In this document: piece after piece, positions 1-6,828 of the stretch
How the letters are laid out: the number at the start of each line of letters is the position of its first letter
Position numbering within the stretch: position 1 is the first letter of the stretch
Assembly (NCBI GenBank): GCA_021201175.1
Contig: JAJQFK010000067.1
Span: forward strand, 1 to 9,060
Direction: 5' to 3'
Origin: Candidatus Gastranaerophilales bacterium
GTDB taxonomy: Bacteria; Cyanobacteriota; Vampirovibrionia; Gastranaerophilales; Gastranaerophilaceae
Length of the DNA: 9,060 nucleotides
The notes under the pieces: model-generated
What the model was told of the DNA's origin: nothing
Seen by the model: the letters and a program-made list of their open reading frames with translations, nothing else
Databases searched by the model: none
Made by a program: the position numbers and the translations under genes

Positions 1-1289
1 GGGGAGAACCGGACTATTTATATATTCTTGTTTCAGTAATATTAATAAACTATTTGGGGGCTTTGTTAATAGATAAATTCCGAAAATATAAAAAAATAAT
101 TTTAATAGGCTCGCTAATACTCAATTTAGAGGTGTTAATTTTTTTCAAATATTTTAATTTCTTATGCACAAATATAGAATTATTATTCCATACATATATA
201 GATGCTGCGAAGGTAATACTGCCATTAGGGATATCTTTTTATATTTTTCAGGCAATGTCATATTTAATAGATGTTTATAAGCAAGAGTGCTGTGTACAAA
301 AAAATCTATTTAAACTTTCCTTATTTGTATGCTTTTTCCCCCAATTAATTGCAGGACCGATAATAAAGTATCATGACTTTGCGCCGCAGCTCGAAAGCAG
401 ACAGGAAAATTTTGATAATGTAACAAAAGGTATAAAACGATTTATCACAGGGCTTGCCCAAAAGGTACTAATAGCCAATACAATGGGACTTATTGCCGAT
501 AAGATTTTTATTCAATATCCAAATGAACTCTCAACCGGAGTATCGTGGCTGGGCGCATTTGCATATACATTCCAAATTTATTTTGATTTCTCCGGATACT
601 CTGATATGGCAATAGGTTTGGGATTAATTTTCGGATTTAAATTTATGGAAAACTTTAATTATCCCTATATTTCAAAATCCGTAACAGAATTTTGGAGAAG
701 GTGGCACATGTCATTATCCGGCTGGTTCAAGCAGTATGTTTATATCCCGCTTGGAGGCAACAGAAACGGAATAAAAAATACTATAAGAAATTTGGGAATT
801 GTTTTTCTGTTGACAGGTATCTGGCATGGGGCAGCATGGAATTTTATTGTGTGGGGACTATGGAACGGGTATTTTATTATTTTTGAGAAATTACTGAATA
901 TAAAAGAGTTTGAGCAAAAAAAACATTCACTAATAGTAAGATTTCTACAACATATTTATTGTATTTTTGTATTTGTAATAGGATGGGTTATCTTTAGAGC
1001 GCCGGATTTAAACTATGCGCTAAAATACATAAAAATTATGTTTGGTTTGAGTCCTGCCCATCCGGAACTGCAAAATTATACTATATTTTATTATATTGAC
1101 CTGTATGAAGTACTGGTATTTATAATAGCAATACTATGTTCAATTCCTTTATTTGAAAATACACTCTGTACTAAATATATACCAAAGATGAAGTATGTAC
1201 GGAATATATTTCTCTTAGTATTGTTTATTTTATCCGTATCAATGATTGCTTCTGATACATATAATCCGTTTATATATTTCAGATTTTGA
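1..1289 (+). CDS. MBOAT-family (AlgI-like) membrane O-acyltransferase, 5' end outside the window
   Basis: This is probably a multi-pass inner-membrane enzyme that transfers an acyl (often acetyl) group to an extracytoplasmic polysaccharide. The frame is open to the left edge (first full codon at 3). A TTG at 54 could start a 411-residue protein, but the upstream codons read like the family's usual 'YL..LVS...NYL.G' segment, so about 60 N-terminal residues are likely missing. Visible MBOAT hallmarks are DFSGYSDMAIG (from 585), FWRRWHMS (from 690), YIPLGG, and TGIWHGAAWN with the presumed catalytic His codon at 825-827. Several hydrophobic helices follow, and the protein ends naturally at a TGA. 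AlgI-type proteins usually work with a DltD/AlgJ/AlgX-like partner; none is seen here. The gene is separated from the downstream operon by about 670 bp of repeats. The family is clear; the acyl group and target glycan are unknown. Confidence 0.93.
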   Translation, partial: GEPDYLYILVSVILINYLGALLIDKFRKYKKIILIGSLILNLEVLIFFKYFNFLCTNIELLFHTYIDAAKVILPLGISFYIFQAMSYLIDVYKQECCVQKNLFKLSLFVCFFPQLIAGPIIKYHDFAPQLESRQENFDNVTKGIKRFITGLAQKVLIANTMGLIADKIFIQYPNELSTGVSWLGAFAYTFQIYFDFSGYSDMAIGLGLIFGFKFMENFNYPYISKSVTEFWRRWHMSLSGWFKQYVYIPLGGNRNGIKNTIRNLGIVFLLTGIWHGAAWNFIVWGLWNGYFIIFEKLLNIKEFEQKKHSLIVRFLQHIYCIFVFVIGWVIFRAPDLNYALKYIKIMFGLSPAHPELQNYTIFYYIDLYEVLVFIIAILCSIPLFENTLCTKYIPKMKYVRNIFLLVLFILSVSMIASDTYNPFIYFRF

Positions 1290-1398
1290 TATTTTACTAA
1301 AACATAATAAATTTCACATAAACAAGGTATCACATGCCTGCGGATGGCGAACATCTGTTGAACCAAACAACGACGATTTCGAGAACTTTGAGCAGCAA

Positions 1399-1477
1399 CG
1401 TCAATTGCGAGCCGATTTATCAGCGCGGCAATCTCTGCCTCTATAATACCGGTAATTGTTGGGCTGAAAGCCCAACC
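1399..1477 (+). repeat. REP-like direct repeat with hairpin, copy 1
   Basis: It begins with 'cgtcaattgcgag' and includes a 50-nt core (1428-1477) that is repeated downstream at 1531-1581 with one substitution and one inserted T. The core contains a perfect palindrome at 1458-1476, GTTGGGCT-GAA-AGCCCAAC (8-bp stem, 3-nt loop). The stem is strong enough to fold in RNA and lies downstream of the MBOAT stop, so it might block 3' exonuclease or help stop transcription. It has no U-tract, so I do not call it an intrinsic terminator. Confidence 0.8.
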
Positions 1478-1498
1478 TCGCTTCCATTTCGGGCGTCA

Positions 1499-1581
1499 GC
1501 GTCATTGCGAGTCCACCTGTGGCGGACGCAGCAATCTCTGCCTTCTATAATACCAGTAATTGTTGGGCTGAAAGCCCAACC
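1499..1581 (+). repeat. REP-like direct repeat with hairpin, copy 2
   Basis: This is the second copy of the repeat, with its hairpin at 1562-1580 identical to that of copy 1 and offset by 104 nt. Its head, 'gtcattgcgag' followed by 'tccacctgtggcggac' and then 'gcagcaat', is itself an imperfect palindrome: ATTGC pairs with GCAAT and GTCC with GGAC. The same head design recurs at 7988-8020 in this window, so this is a dispersed family and not a one-off tandem duplication. A small ACGG/CCGT hairpin follows around 1602-1615. Confidence 0.8.
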
Positions 1582-1634
1582 GGCTCTACGGCTCTCACAA
1601 AGACGGTTTTTGCCGTACTCATCTATTTATTTTT

Positions 1635-1666
1635 AAGGTCACATTTTATCTATTTTGTGACCATGG
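1635..1666 (+). repeat. Left terminal inverted repeat of the MITE-like element
   Basis: This 32-bp arm is an exact inverted copy of 1795-1826. Within it, GGTCACA (1637-1643) and TGTGACC (1656-1662) form a 7-bp inner palindrome around a 12-nt AT spacer, so each arm is itself dyad-symmetric, as expected of a binding site for a dimeric protein. Confidence 0.85.
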
Positions 1667-1670
1667 CGGG

Positions 1671-1708
1671 AAAGTGCTATTTTATAGGGTTTTTAGCTGC
1701 ACTTTTTT
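1671..1708 (+). terminator. Weak candidate intrinsic terminator inside the MITE-like element
   Basis: AAAGTGC (1671-1677) can pair with GCACTTT (1699-1705), and a six-T run spans 1703-1708. The stem is only 7 bp and the loop is 21 nt, so folding is marginal. It could end transcription coming from the MBOAT gene, but the evidence is thin. Confidence 0.25.
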
Positions 1709-1794
1709 ATGCATAAAAAGGAACATAACATTTTTTAATAAACTAATAAATTTTTTTAGCCTTGTGTTATTATAGGTTACAACGAATTGAAAAC

Positions 1795-1826
1795 CCATGG
1801 TCACAAAATAGATAAAATGTGACCTT
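1795..1826 (-). repeat. Right terminal inverted repeat of the MITE-like element
   Basis: This is the exact reverse complement of 1635-1666, carrying the same inner GGTCACA/TGTGACC dyad. It ends 133 bp before the GT2 start codon, so the element lies immediately upstream of the operon's presumed leader and could affect its expression. Confidence 0.85.
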
Positions 1827-1855
1827 GGAATCAATAATTAAACCCGTGTTAAACC

Positions 1856-1885
1856 TTGTCAAATCAAGAGAAAGCGAGAAATATT
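1856..1885 (+). promoter_or_regulatory. Possible sigma-70-type promoter for the glycan operon
   Basis: TTGTCA (1856-1861) is one base off the -35 consensus and lies 18 nt before AATATT (1880-1885), a 4/6 match to the -10 consensus. It lies between the MITE-like element and the GT2 start. In DNA this AT-rich, such matches arise easily by chance, so this is only a candidate. Confidence 0.3.
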
Positions 1886-1943
1886 GAAAAAAATATTACG
1901 GGAATCATGTTCTTCAAAAGAGAATGAATTTTTATTACTTATT

Positions 1944-1953
1944 AAAGAGGGAG
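1944..1953 (+). promoter_or_regulatory. Ribosome binding site that fixes the GT2 start
   Basis: The sequence aaagagggag ends 6 nt before the ATG at 1960. An in-frame ATG at 1924 would add 12 residues that fall outside the conserved GT2 fold and has no comparable upstream site. The 1960 start is therefore preferred. Confidence 0.8.
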
Positions 1954-1959
1954 TTTGTT

Positions 1960-3018
1960 ATGACTAAATTTTCCATTATTGTTCCGGTTTATAATGTTGA
2001 ATCATATTTAGAAGAATCATTGAATAGCGTTAAGAATCAAACATTGAATGATTTTGAAGTAATTTGTATAAATGACGGTTCTACCGACAATTCGCTTAAT
2101 ATTTTGGAAAAATTTGCTGCTAATGATAATAGATTCAAGGTTTATTCTCAAGAAAATCAAGGTCAAGGTATTTCCAGAAATAAAGCTATTGATATTGCGC
2201 AAGGGGAATATATTCTTTTTGTAGACCCTGATGATTGGATAGAATTAAATGCTTTAGAAAAAATCTATGATTATTTTAAGAAAACAAATGCTGATGTTAT
2301 TCAATTTAATTACAAAGAATATGTTGAACAATACTCCATATTGAGAGAAGTTGATTTAAAAGAAAATTTATTAAATAAATATAGTTATGACATTACAAAA
2401 ACAAATACATATAATTGTATTAGTCTTAATGAAGAACGTCTGGTGGGAATTAATCTAGCAGTCTGGACAAAGGCATATTCCGCTTCATATATAAAAGCTA
2501 ATAATATTAAATGCGCTCCAAACAAACATGCAGAAGATCATATATTTTCATTAATGGCTGTATTATGTACAGAAAACGTGTATTTTTTAGATGAATATTT
2601 GTATACGTACAGAATAAGAGTTGGTTCTTCTGTTAATAAAACATCTATAGATAATTTATGTATTTTTGAAAATATAAAATTGGTACGTGATTTTCTTTTA
2701 GAAAGAAATTTATTTGATATTTTGGAAAAAGATTACAGAGAATACATGCAAAATGTTCTTGTATGGCATTATATTGCGATGCCGGAGGAAAATCAGGAAG
2801 ATTACAAAATAAAAACAATGAAAATATTAACAAAAACAGAATATGAAGATTTCCTGCAAAAAACAAAAGGGAGTGATAATTCATTTTGGCAGAACATATT
2901 CTCTCTGCGGAATAAAAGAGTTTTTGGATTGAAATATAAATGTTTAACTATATTAGGACTTTCTTTTTCCTTTAAAAAACCAAAAGAAAAAAGAAAATCC
3001 GATTACGCAAACTGTTAA
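1960..3018 (+). CDS. Family 2 glycosyltransferase (GT-A fold), 352 aa
   Basis: A cytoplasmic or membrane-associated enzyme that transfers a sugar from a nucleotide donor to a growing glycan. The N-terminus is classic GT2: SIIVPVYNVE from about residue 5, NDGSTD at 38-43 and the metal/nucleotide-binding D-P-D-D at 89-92. A later acidic pair (E192-D193, in HAEDHIF) matches the region holding the catalytic base in this family, followed by the usual 'LYTYRIR.GS' segment. The last 30 residues are a basic/hydrophobic tail (LKYKCLTILGLSFSFKK from about 324) that resembles a tag at the N-termini of two other proteins in this cluster. It is the first gene of the operon, 35 bp before the ThDP enzyme. 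The donor and acceptor sugars cannot be predicted. Confidence 0.92.
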   Translation: MTKFSIIVPVYNVESYLEESLNSVKNQTLNDFEVICINDGSTDNSLNILEKFAANDNRFKVYSQENQGQGISRNKAIDIAQGEYILFVDPDDWIELNALEKIYDYFKKTNADVIQFNYKEYVEQYSILREVDLKENLLNKYSYDITKTNTYNCISLNEERLVGINLAVWTKAYSASYIKANNIKCAPNKHAEDHIFSLMAVLCTENVYFLDEYLYTYRIRVGSSVNKTSIDNLCIFENIKLVRDFLLERNLFDILEKDYREYMQNVLVWHYIAMPEENQEDYKIKTMKILTKTEYEDFLQKTKGSDNSFWQNIFSLRNKRVFGLKYKCLTILGLSFSFKKPKEKRKSDYANC

Positions 3019-3053
3019 TAATTTTGGAATTAAATTTAACAAGAAGGTAATAG

Positions 3054-4757
3054 ATGGATAAAAGAGTGGTGAAATATAAAACATTTAATTTGTGCGGATT
3101 AAAATGTAAATTCAAACAAAAAAAATATTACGATTACAAAACTATCCACTATTTATTGGCAATGTTAAAAGCTTATGGTTTAAAATATGCTATTGGCAGC
3201 CCTGGCACTCAAAATGCAAATTTTAACTATATACTTCAAGAAAGCGGGAGCATTAAATTCTATTCTGTTGTTGACGAAAGAAGTGCCGGATATATTGCAA
3301 ACGGTATTTACAACGAAACAAACGAACCTGTTATAATAACTTGCACCGGATCTTCTGCGAGCAGAAATTATTTACCTGCTATGACAGAAGCCTTTTATCG
3401 CAAAGTCCCAATTATAGCAATAACCTTCTATGATTATGACAGTACAATTTTTTCAGTAAAACCGCAATTCGTTGATAGAAGTACAACACAAAATGATGTT
3501 AAATATTTGAGTGTGGAATTACCTCGTATTCTTGATGATAACGATAAAAAAAGATGTTTAACATATTTAAACGCTGCTTTATCAACGGCTTTTTATAAGC
3601 ATTTACCTGTGCATATAAACTGTCCTTCATCTTTTGATTTTGATATTGAAAAAATTAAGAATTTACCCGAAGATATATGGAAAAATGATTATTTTACCGA
3701 AAATTTTGACAGTTTAAAAGATATAATTGCAACTAAAAAAACAGCAATTTATATCGGTTCCCATAAAAAATTTACAGAAGATGAACAAAAAATAATATCT
3801 AATTTTGCAGAATCTAATTCTATTCCGATTTTTTGCGACCACATGGCTCATTACAAAGGAAAAAACAGAATAATGTCTGCTCAAGCCATTGGCATGAAAA
3901 ATTTAAAAAACAGACCTGAAATTGTAATTGATATTGGCGAAGTTTCAGGAGAATTTTATGCTTTAAATTTGCTGTCCAATACTGAAATCTGGAGAATATC
4001 TCAGGATGGTAAATTTACATACAGATTTAATTTCCCTGTTGCTAAATTTTTTGACTGTAAAGAAAAATATTTTTTTAAGCTTTTAACTAACAATTCCGGA
4101 ACAAATAGCGGCTATTATAATTCAGTCAAATCAGAAATTGAAAAAATTACAGAACCTGATTTACCTCTATGCAATTCTTTTATAGTTCAAAATTTGGCAA
4201 AATACATTCCAAAGGGATCTTCGCTTCATCATTCCGTTTCTAATACAAAAAGAAATATGAATTTTCACGAATTTGATGATTCAATTGATATTACCTGTAA
4301 TATTGGAGTTTGCGGAATTGATGGTTCTGTTTCAACAATGGTTGGTCAATCATTAGCCGCAAAAAATAAAAAAGTTTTCGGTATAGTAGGAGATTTAGCT
4401 TTTTTCTATGATATGAACGCACTTGGTCAACGGGATATTACTAATAATTTAAGAATTTTACTAATAAACAATTTTAGAGGGGAAGAATTTAGATTAAATC
4501 CAATATTAGAAGATAATATTGGCGAAAAAAGTGATATTTTAATATCTGCACAAGGTCATAATAAAGGCGGTGTCAAAGGTTGGGCAGAATCCTGCGGTTT
4601 TCATTATTTAAATGCGAATACTAAAGAAATGTTTGTTAACAATATAAAGCAGTTTTGCCTCGCCGAGTTTGATAAACCTGTTATTTTTGAGGTTTTCACT
4701 AATGATAAAGATGAAAAAAACGGACTAAAATTAATGCAAACATTTAATAAATTATAA
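3054..4757 (+). CDS. MenD-like thiamine-diphosphate-dependent enzyme in a glycan cluster, 567 aa
   Basis: ThDP enzymes of this type use a 2-oxoacid to form a carbanion and ligate or decarboxylate. Three domains are visible. The Pyr domain (about 28-200) has SPG at 49-51, DERSAGY at 74-80 with the presumed catalytic Glu75, and a 'GSSASRNYLPAMTEAF' stretch very like MenD. The central domain (about 222-345) includes PEIVIDIGE. The PP domain (about 385-565) has GIDGSVST at 421-428 and the cofactor site GDLAFFYDMN at 446-455. MenD's SPG-S-R-S substrate loop reads SPG-T-Q-N here, losing the arginine used for MenD substrates, so menaquinone synthesis is unlikely. The extra N-terminus (VVKYKTFNLCGLKCKFKQ, 5-22) is the cluster's tag. 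The start is supported by aagaagg at 3041-3047. I infer synthesis of a branched or acyloin glycan precursor, reduced by the SDR encoded next. Confidence 0.88.
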   Translation: MDKRVVKYKTFNLCGLKCKFKQKKYYDYKTIHYLLAMLKAYGLKYAIGSPGTQNANFNYILQESGSIKFYSVVDERSAGYIANGIYNETNEPVIITCTGSSASRNYLPAMTEAFYRKVPIIAITFYDYDSTIFSVKPQFVDRSTTQNDVKYLSVELPRILDDNDKKRCLTYLNAALSTAFYKHLPVHINCPSSFDFDIEKIKNLPEDIWKNDYFTENFDSLKDIIATKKTAIYIGSHKKFTEDEQKIISNFAESNSIPIFCDHMAHYKGKNRIMSAQAIGMKNLKNRPEIVIDIGEVSGEFYALNLLSNTEIWRISQDGKFTYRFNFPVAKFFDCKEKYFFKLLTNNSGTNSGYYNSVKSEIEKITEPDLPLCNSFIVQNLAKYIPKGSSLHHSVSNTKRNMNFHEFDDSIDITCNIGVCGIDGSVSTMVGQSLAAKNKKVFGIVGDLAFFYDMNALGQRDITNNLRILLINNFRGEEFRLNPILEDNIGEKSDILISAQGHNKGGVKGWAESCGFHYLNANTKEMFVNNIKQFCLAEFDKPVIFEVFTNDKDEKNGLKLMQTFNKL

Positions 4758-4769
4758 GGTTCTAAATGT

Positions 4770-6809
4770 ATGAAAAAGATTGATAAGGCAAAAATAAAAA
4801 CCTGGTTTGTCACGGGTGCCTCAAGCGGTATAGGGAAAGAATTATGTATTCAATTACTGAATAGAGGTTATAATGTAATTGCTGTTGCCCGCAGACAGCC
4901 AAATTTTAATAATGTTAATGCACTAAATTTATCCGTTGATGTGACAGATACGAATTCTGTTGAAAAGGCTGTTAAAAAAGGAATAGAACATTTTGGAAGT
5001 ATTAATGTTCTTGCAAATATAGCAGGAATATCCTCATATAAAACATTTGAAGAAGAACAACCGGAAAAAGTAAGACAAGTAATGGAAACAAATTTTTGGG
5101 GAACTTATAATACTTGTCATTCACTAATAAAATATTTTAGAGAAAACAATAATGGTACGATAATAAATTGCTCCTCTGTAATGGGTTTAGTTCCACGGGT
5201 TTGCGGAACTGCTTATTGCTCATCAAAACATGCAATTGAAGGGTTAACTTCAGTTTTATGGTTAGAAACAAAAAATATTGATTGCAGAGTAATGAGTATT
5301 GAACCGGGGTTGTTTCCCAGTAATATTTCTAAAAATGAAAAAGACATGTTCAAATCAAAATATGAGGAGTATCAATTCCCGTATACAAATATTATAAAAA
5401 TTGTTCGTGACTACAGAAACGACACCGCTACAGCTATGAATTTATTAATTGATATTGTTGAAAAAGAGAAAATGCCAAGACGATTACTGCTCGGTAAAGA
5501 TTGTATTCAGCGTGTTAAGTATGAAATAAAAACAATAAAGGATAATATTAAGACCTCCAACTCAATCAGTAAAAAAATAGCAATAGGCAAAAAAGATAAA
5601 AGATATAAAGAGTTTGAAATTTGCGACTATATGATTGTTAATTTTTATAATACCGTTAACTATGGTGCTTCCCTTACAGCATGGGCAATGCAAGAATTGA
5701 TAAAAAGTTTTGGATTCACTTGCTTACTATTAAATCATAATGATTTTTGGAATCCCGATTTATACAATAGCAGTTTTTCCAGAAGATTTGCCGATAATTT
5801 TCTTGATTTATCCCAAATATACAATAATAATGAATTAAATAAATTATCTAAAAATTTAAAAGGGGTAATTCTTGGCTCAGATCAGGTTTTAAGATTAGAT
5901 TATATTAATCATAATTTATATAAGTATCTTTTAAATTGGGTTGATAAAAATACCAAAAAGATTGCTCTTTCAGCCAGTTTTGGTATTAATCAAGAAGAAT
6001 TTAAGAACGTAAAAGCATTAACCGCTAAAATTGAAAAATATATGAAAAATGCTATAAATAGTTTTGATTATCTGTCTTGTCGTGAAATATCGGGTCAAGA
6101 TATTTATAAAAATGTTTTTGGTTTAGAATCCGATGTTATTATTGATCCTGTCTTTTTAATAAATAAAAGTAAATACAACGAAATAACGTCACTTTCAACT
6201 ATTAATAATAAAGATAAAATTATTAGTTACATTTTAGATGATAATGAAAAATACCAAAATTTATATAAATTCTTGTCTGATAAAGAAAAAATTGAATGTA
6301 TTTCAATAAATAATAAGGATTACAATGTTGAAGATTGGTTGAATAGCATCAAAGAATGCAGGTTTTTAGTCACGGATTCTTTTCACGGAGTATGTTTTGC
6401 CTTAATTTTTGGTAAACCTTTTGTTTGTATAAGGAATAAAAAACGAGGAAATACTCGCTTTGACTCATTGATTGAATTGTTTAATATAGAAAAAAACTTT
6501 GTTTATTCTATTGACGAAATTCTAAATAAAAAAGACTTTGATTATAACATTGATTATGTAAACAATAGGATTAATACAATTAAAACAGACAACTTAGAAA
6601 CAATTAAAAGTATTTTATCTTCTAATTACTCAAACAATCCAAATGCGAACAAAAATAAAAATAAAAACAATGCCTATTTAAAACGCTTGATTTTGATAAA
6701 TTATTTTCAATATTTAAGATGCAAAATTCTATATCTATTTTGTTCTAAGGAAAAAAAAGAACATTATAAAAGCAAAAAGAATTATTTTAAAAAACTTTTT
6801 AAACTATGA
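4770..6809 (+). CDS. Fusion of short-chain dehydrogenase/reductase and polysaccharide pyruvyltransferase, 679 aa
   Basis: Two enzymes lie in one chain. Residues 11 to about 245 are a classical SDR: TGASSGIG at 15-22 binds NAD(P), NIAG at 83-86, the serine site near 135-136, and Y149-x3-K153 as catalytic pair. From about 283 to 615 lies a polysaccharide pyruvyltransferase domain with NTVNYGA (294-300), GSDQV (369-373), ASFG (402-405), DPVF, and DSFHG (536-540) followed by FGKPFV. A basic linker (about 246-282) joins them. After an Asn/Lys low-complexity stretch (621-634) comes a basic C-terminal tail. Predicted roles are carbonyl reduction of a precursor and transfer of pyruvate from phosphoenolpyruvate to a sugar. 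The gene starts 12 bp after the ThDP gene with only a weak 'aagg' upstream, so translational coupling is likely. No stop or frame break lies between the domains, so the fusion is real in this sequence. Confidence 0.88.
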   Translation: MKKIDKAKIKTWFVTGASSGIGKELCIQLLNRGYNVIAVARRQPNFNNVNALNLSVDVTDTNSVEKAVKKGIEHFGSINVLANIAGISSYKTFEEEQPEKVRQVMETNFWGTYNTCHSLIKYFRENNNGTIINCSSVMGLVPRVCGTAYCSSKHAIEGLTSVLWLETKNIDCRVMSIEPGLFPSNISKNEKDMFKSKYEEYQFPYTNIIKIVRDYRNDTATAMNLLIDIVEKEKMPRRLLLGKDCIQRVKYEIKTIKDNIKTSNSISKKIAIGKKDKRYKEFEICDYMIVNFYNTVNYGASLTAWAMQELIKSFGFTCLLLNHNDFWNPDLYNSSFSRRFADNFLDLSQIYNNNELNKLSKNLKGVILGSDQVLRLDYINHNLYKYLLNWVDKNTKKIALSASFGINQEEFKNVKALTAKIEKYMKNAINSFDYLSCREISGQDIYKNVFGLESDVIIDPVFLINKSKYNEITSLSTINNKDKIISYILDDNEKYQNLYKFLSDKEKIECISINNKDYNVEDWLNSIKECRFLVTDSFHGVCFALIFGKPFVCIRNKKRGNTRFDSLIELFNIEKNFVYSIDEILNKKDFDYNIDYVNNRINTIKTDNLETIKSILSSNYSNNPNANKNKNKNNAYLKRLILINYFQYLRCKILYLFCSKEKKEHYKSKKNYFKKLFKL

Positions 6810-6828
6810 GCAGAGGGGAGTATTAATT

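Larger units (their letters stand above)
1635..1826. mobile_element. MITE-like element, 192 bp with perfect 32-bp terminal inverted repeats
   Basis: Positions 1635-1666 and 1795-1826 are exact reverse complements over 32 bp. The match stops sharply both outside (t against c when aligned) and inside (c against g). The 128-bp interior is very AT-rich and codes for nothing credible, which fits a miniature inverted-repeat element mobilised by a transposase elsewhere in the genome. No clear target-site duplication is visible: the left flank ends in a T run and the right flank starts 'ggaat'. I do not recognise the parent IS family. An alternative is a paired protein-binding site or an attachment-like structure. 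Confidence 0.65.
1290..1959. other. Repeat-rich intergenic region without a credible gene
   Basis: The stretch between the MBOAT stop and the GT2 start holds two direct repeats (1399-1477, 1499-1581), a MITE-like element (1635-1826) and a leader of about 130 bp before the GT2 gene. From about 1334 to 1620 the base composition is visibly richer in G+C than the surrounding AT-rich genes. Short open frames here (for example 1334-1636 and 1519-1716) run through the repeats, lack ribosome binding sites and resemble no family I know. The piece at 1334-1398 could be a gene relic, but I cannot identify it. No tRNA or rRNA is visible. Confidence 0.7.

Noticed and set aside
54..56. TTG at 54 as the true start of the MBOAT protein
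   Set aside because: The frame is open to the left edge and the upstream residues match the family's conserved N-terminal membrane segment.
1399..1581. A minimal CRISPR array
   Set aside because: There are only two units, with an indel between them, a strong internal hairpin, and a related unit 6.4 kb away; no spacer structure or cas genes.
1334..1716. Overlapping short open frames in the intergenic region (1246-1446, 1334-1636, 1519-1716)
   Set aside because: They are made of repeat and MITE-arm sequence, have no ribosome binding site and no family resemblance; their translation changes with the repeat phase.
1924..1959. Upstream ATG at 1924 as the GT2 start
   Set aside because: It lacks a good ribosome site, while ATG 1960 has aaagagggag at a 6-nt spacing and begins right at the conserved GT2 fold.
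3054..4757. Calling the ThDP enzyme menD
   Set aside because: The substrate-loop SRS is TQN, there are no menaquinone genes nearby, and it sits in a glycan operon; homology to MenD is clear but the function probably differs.
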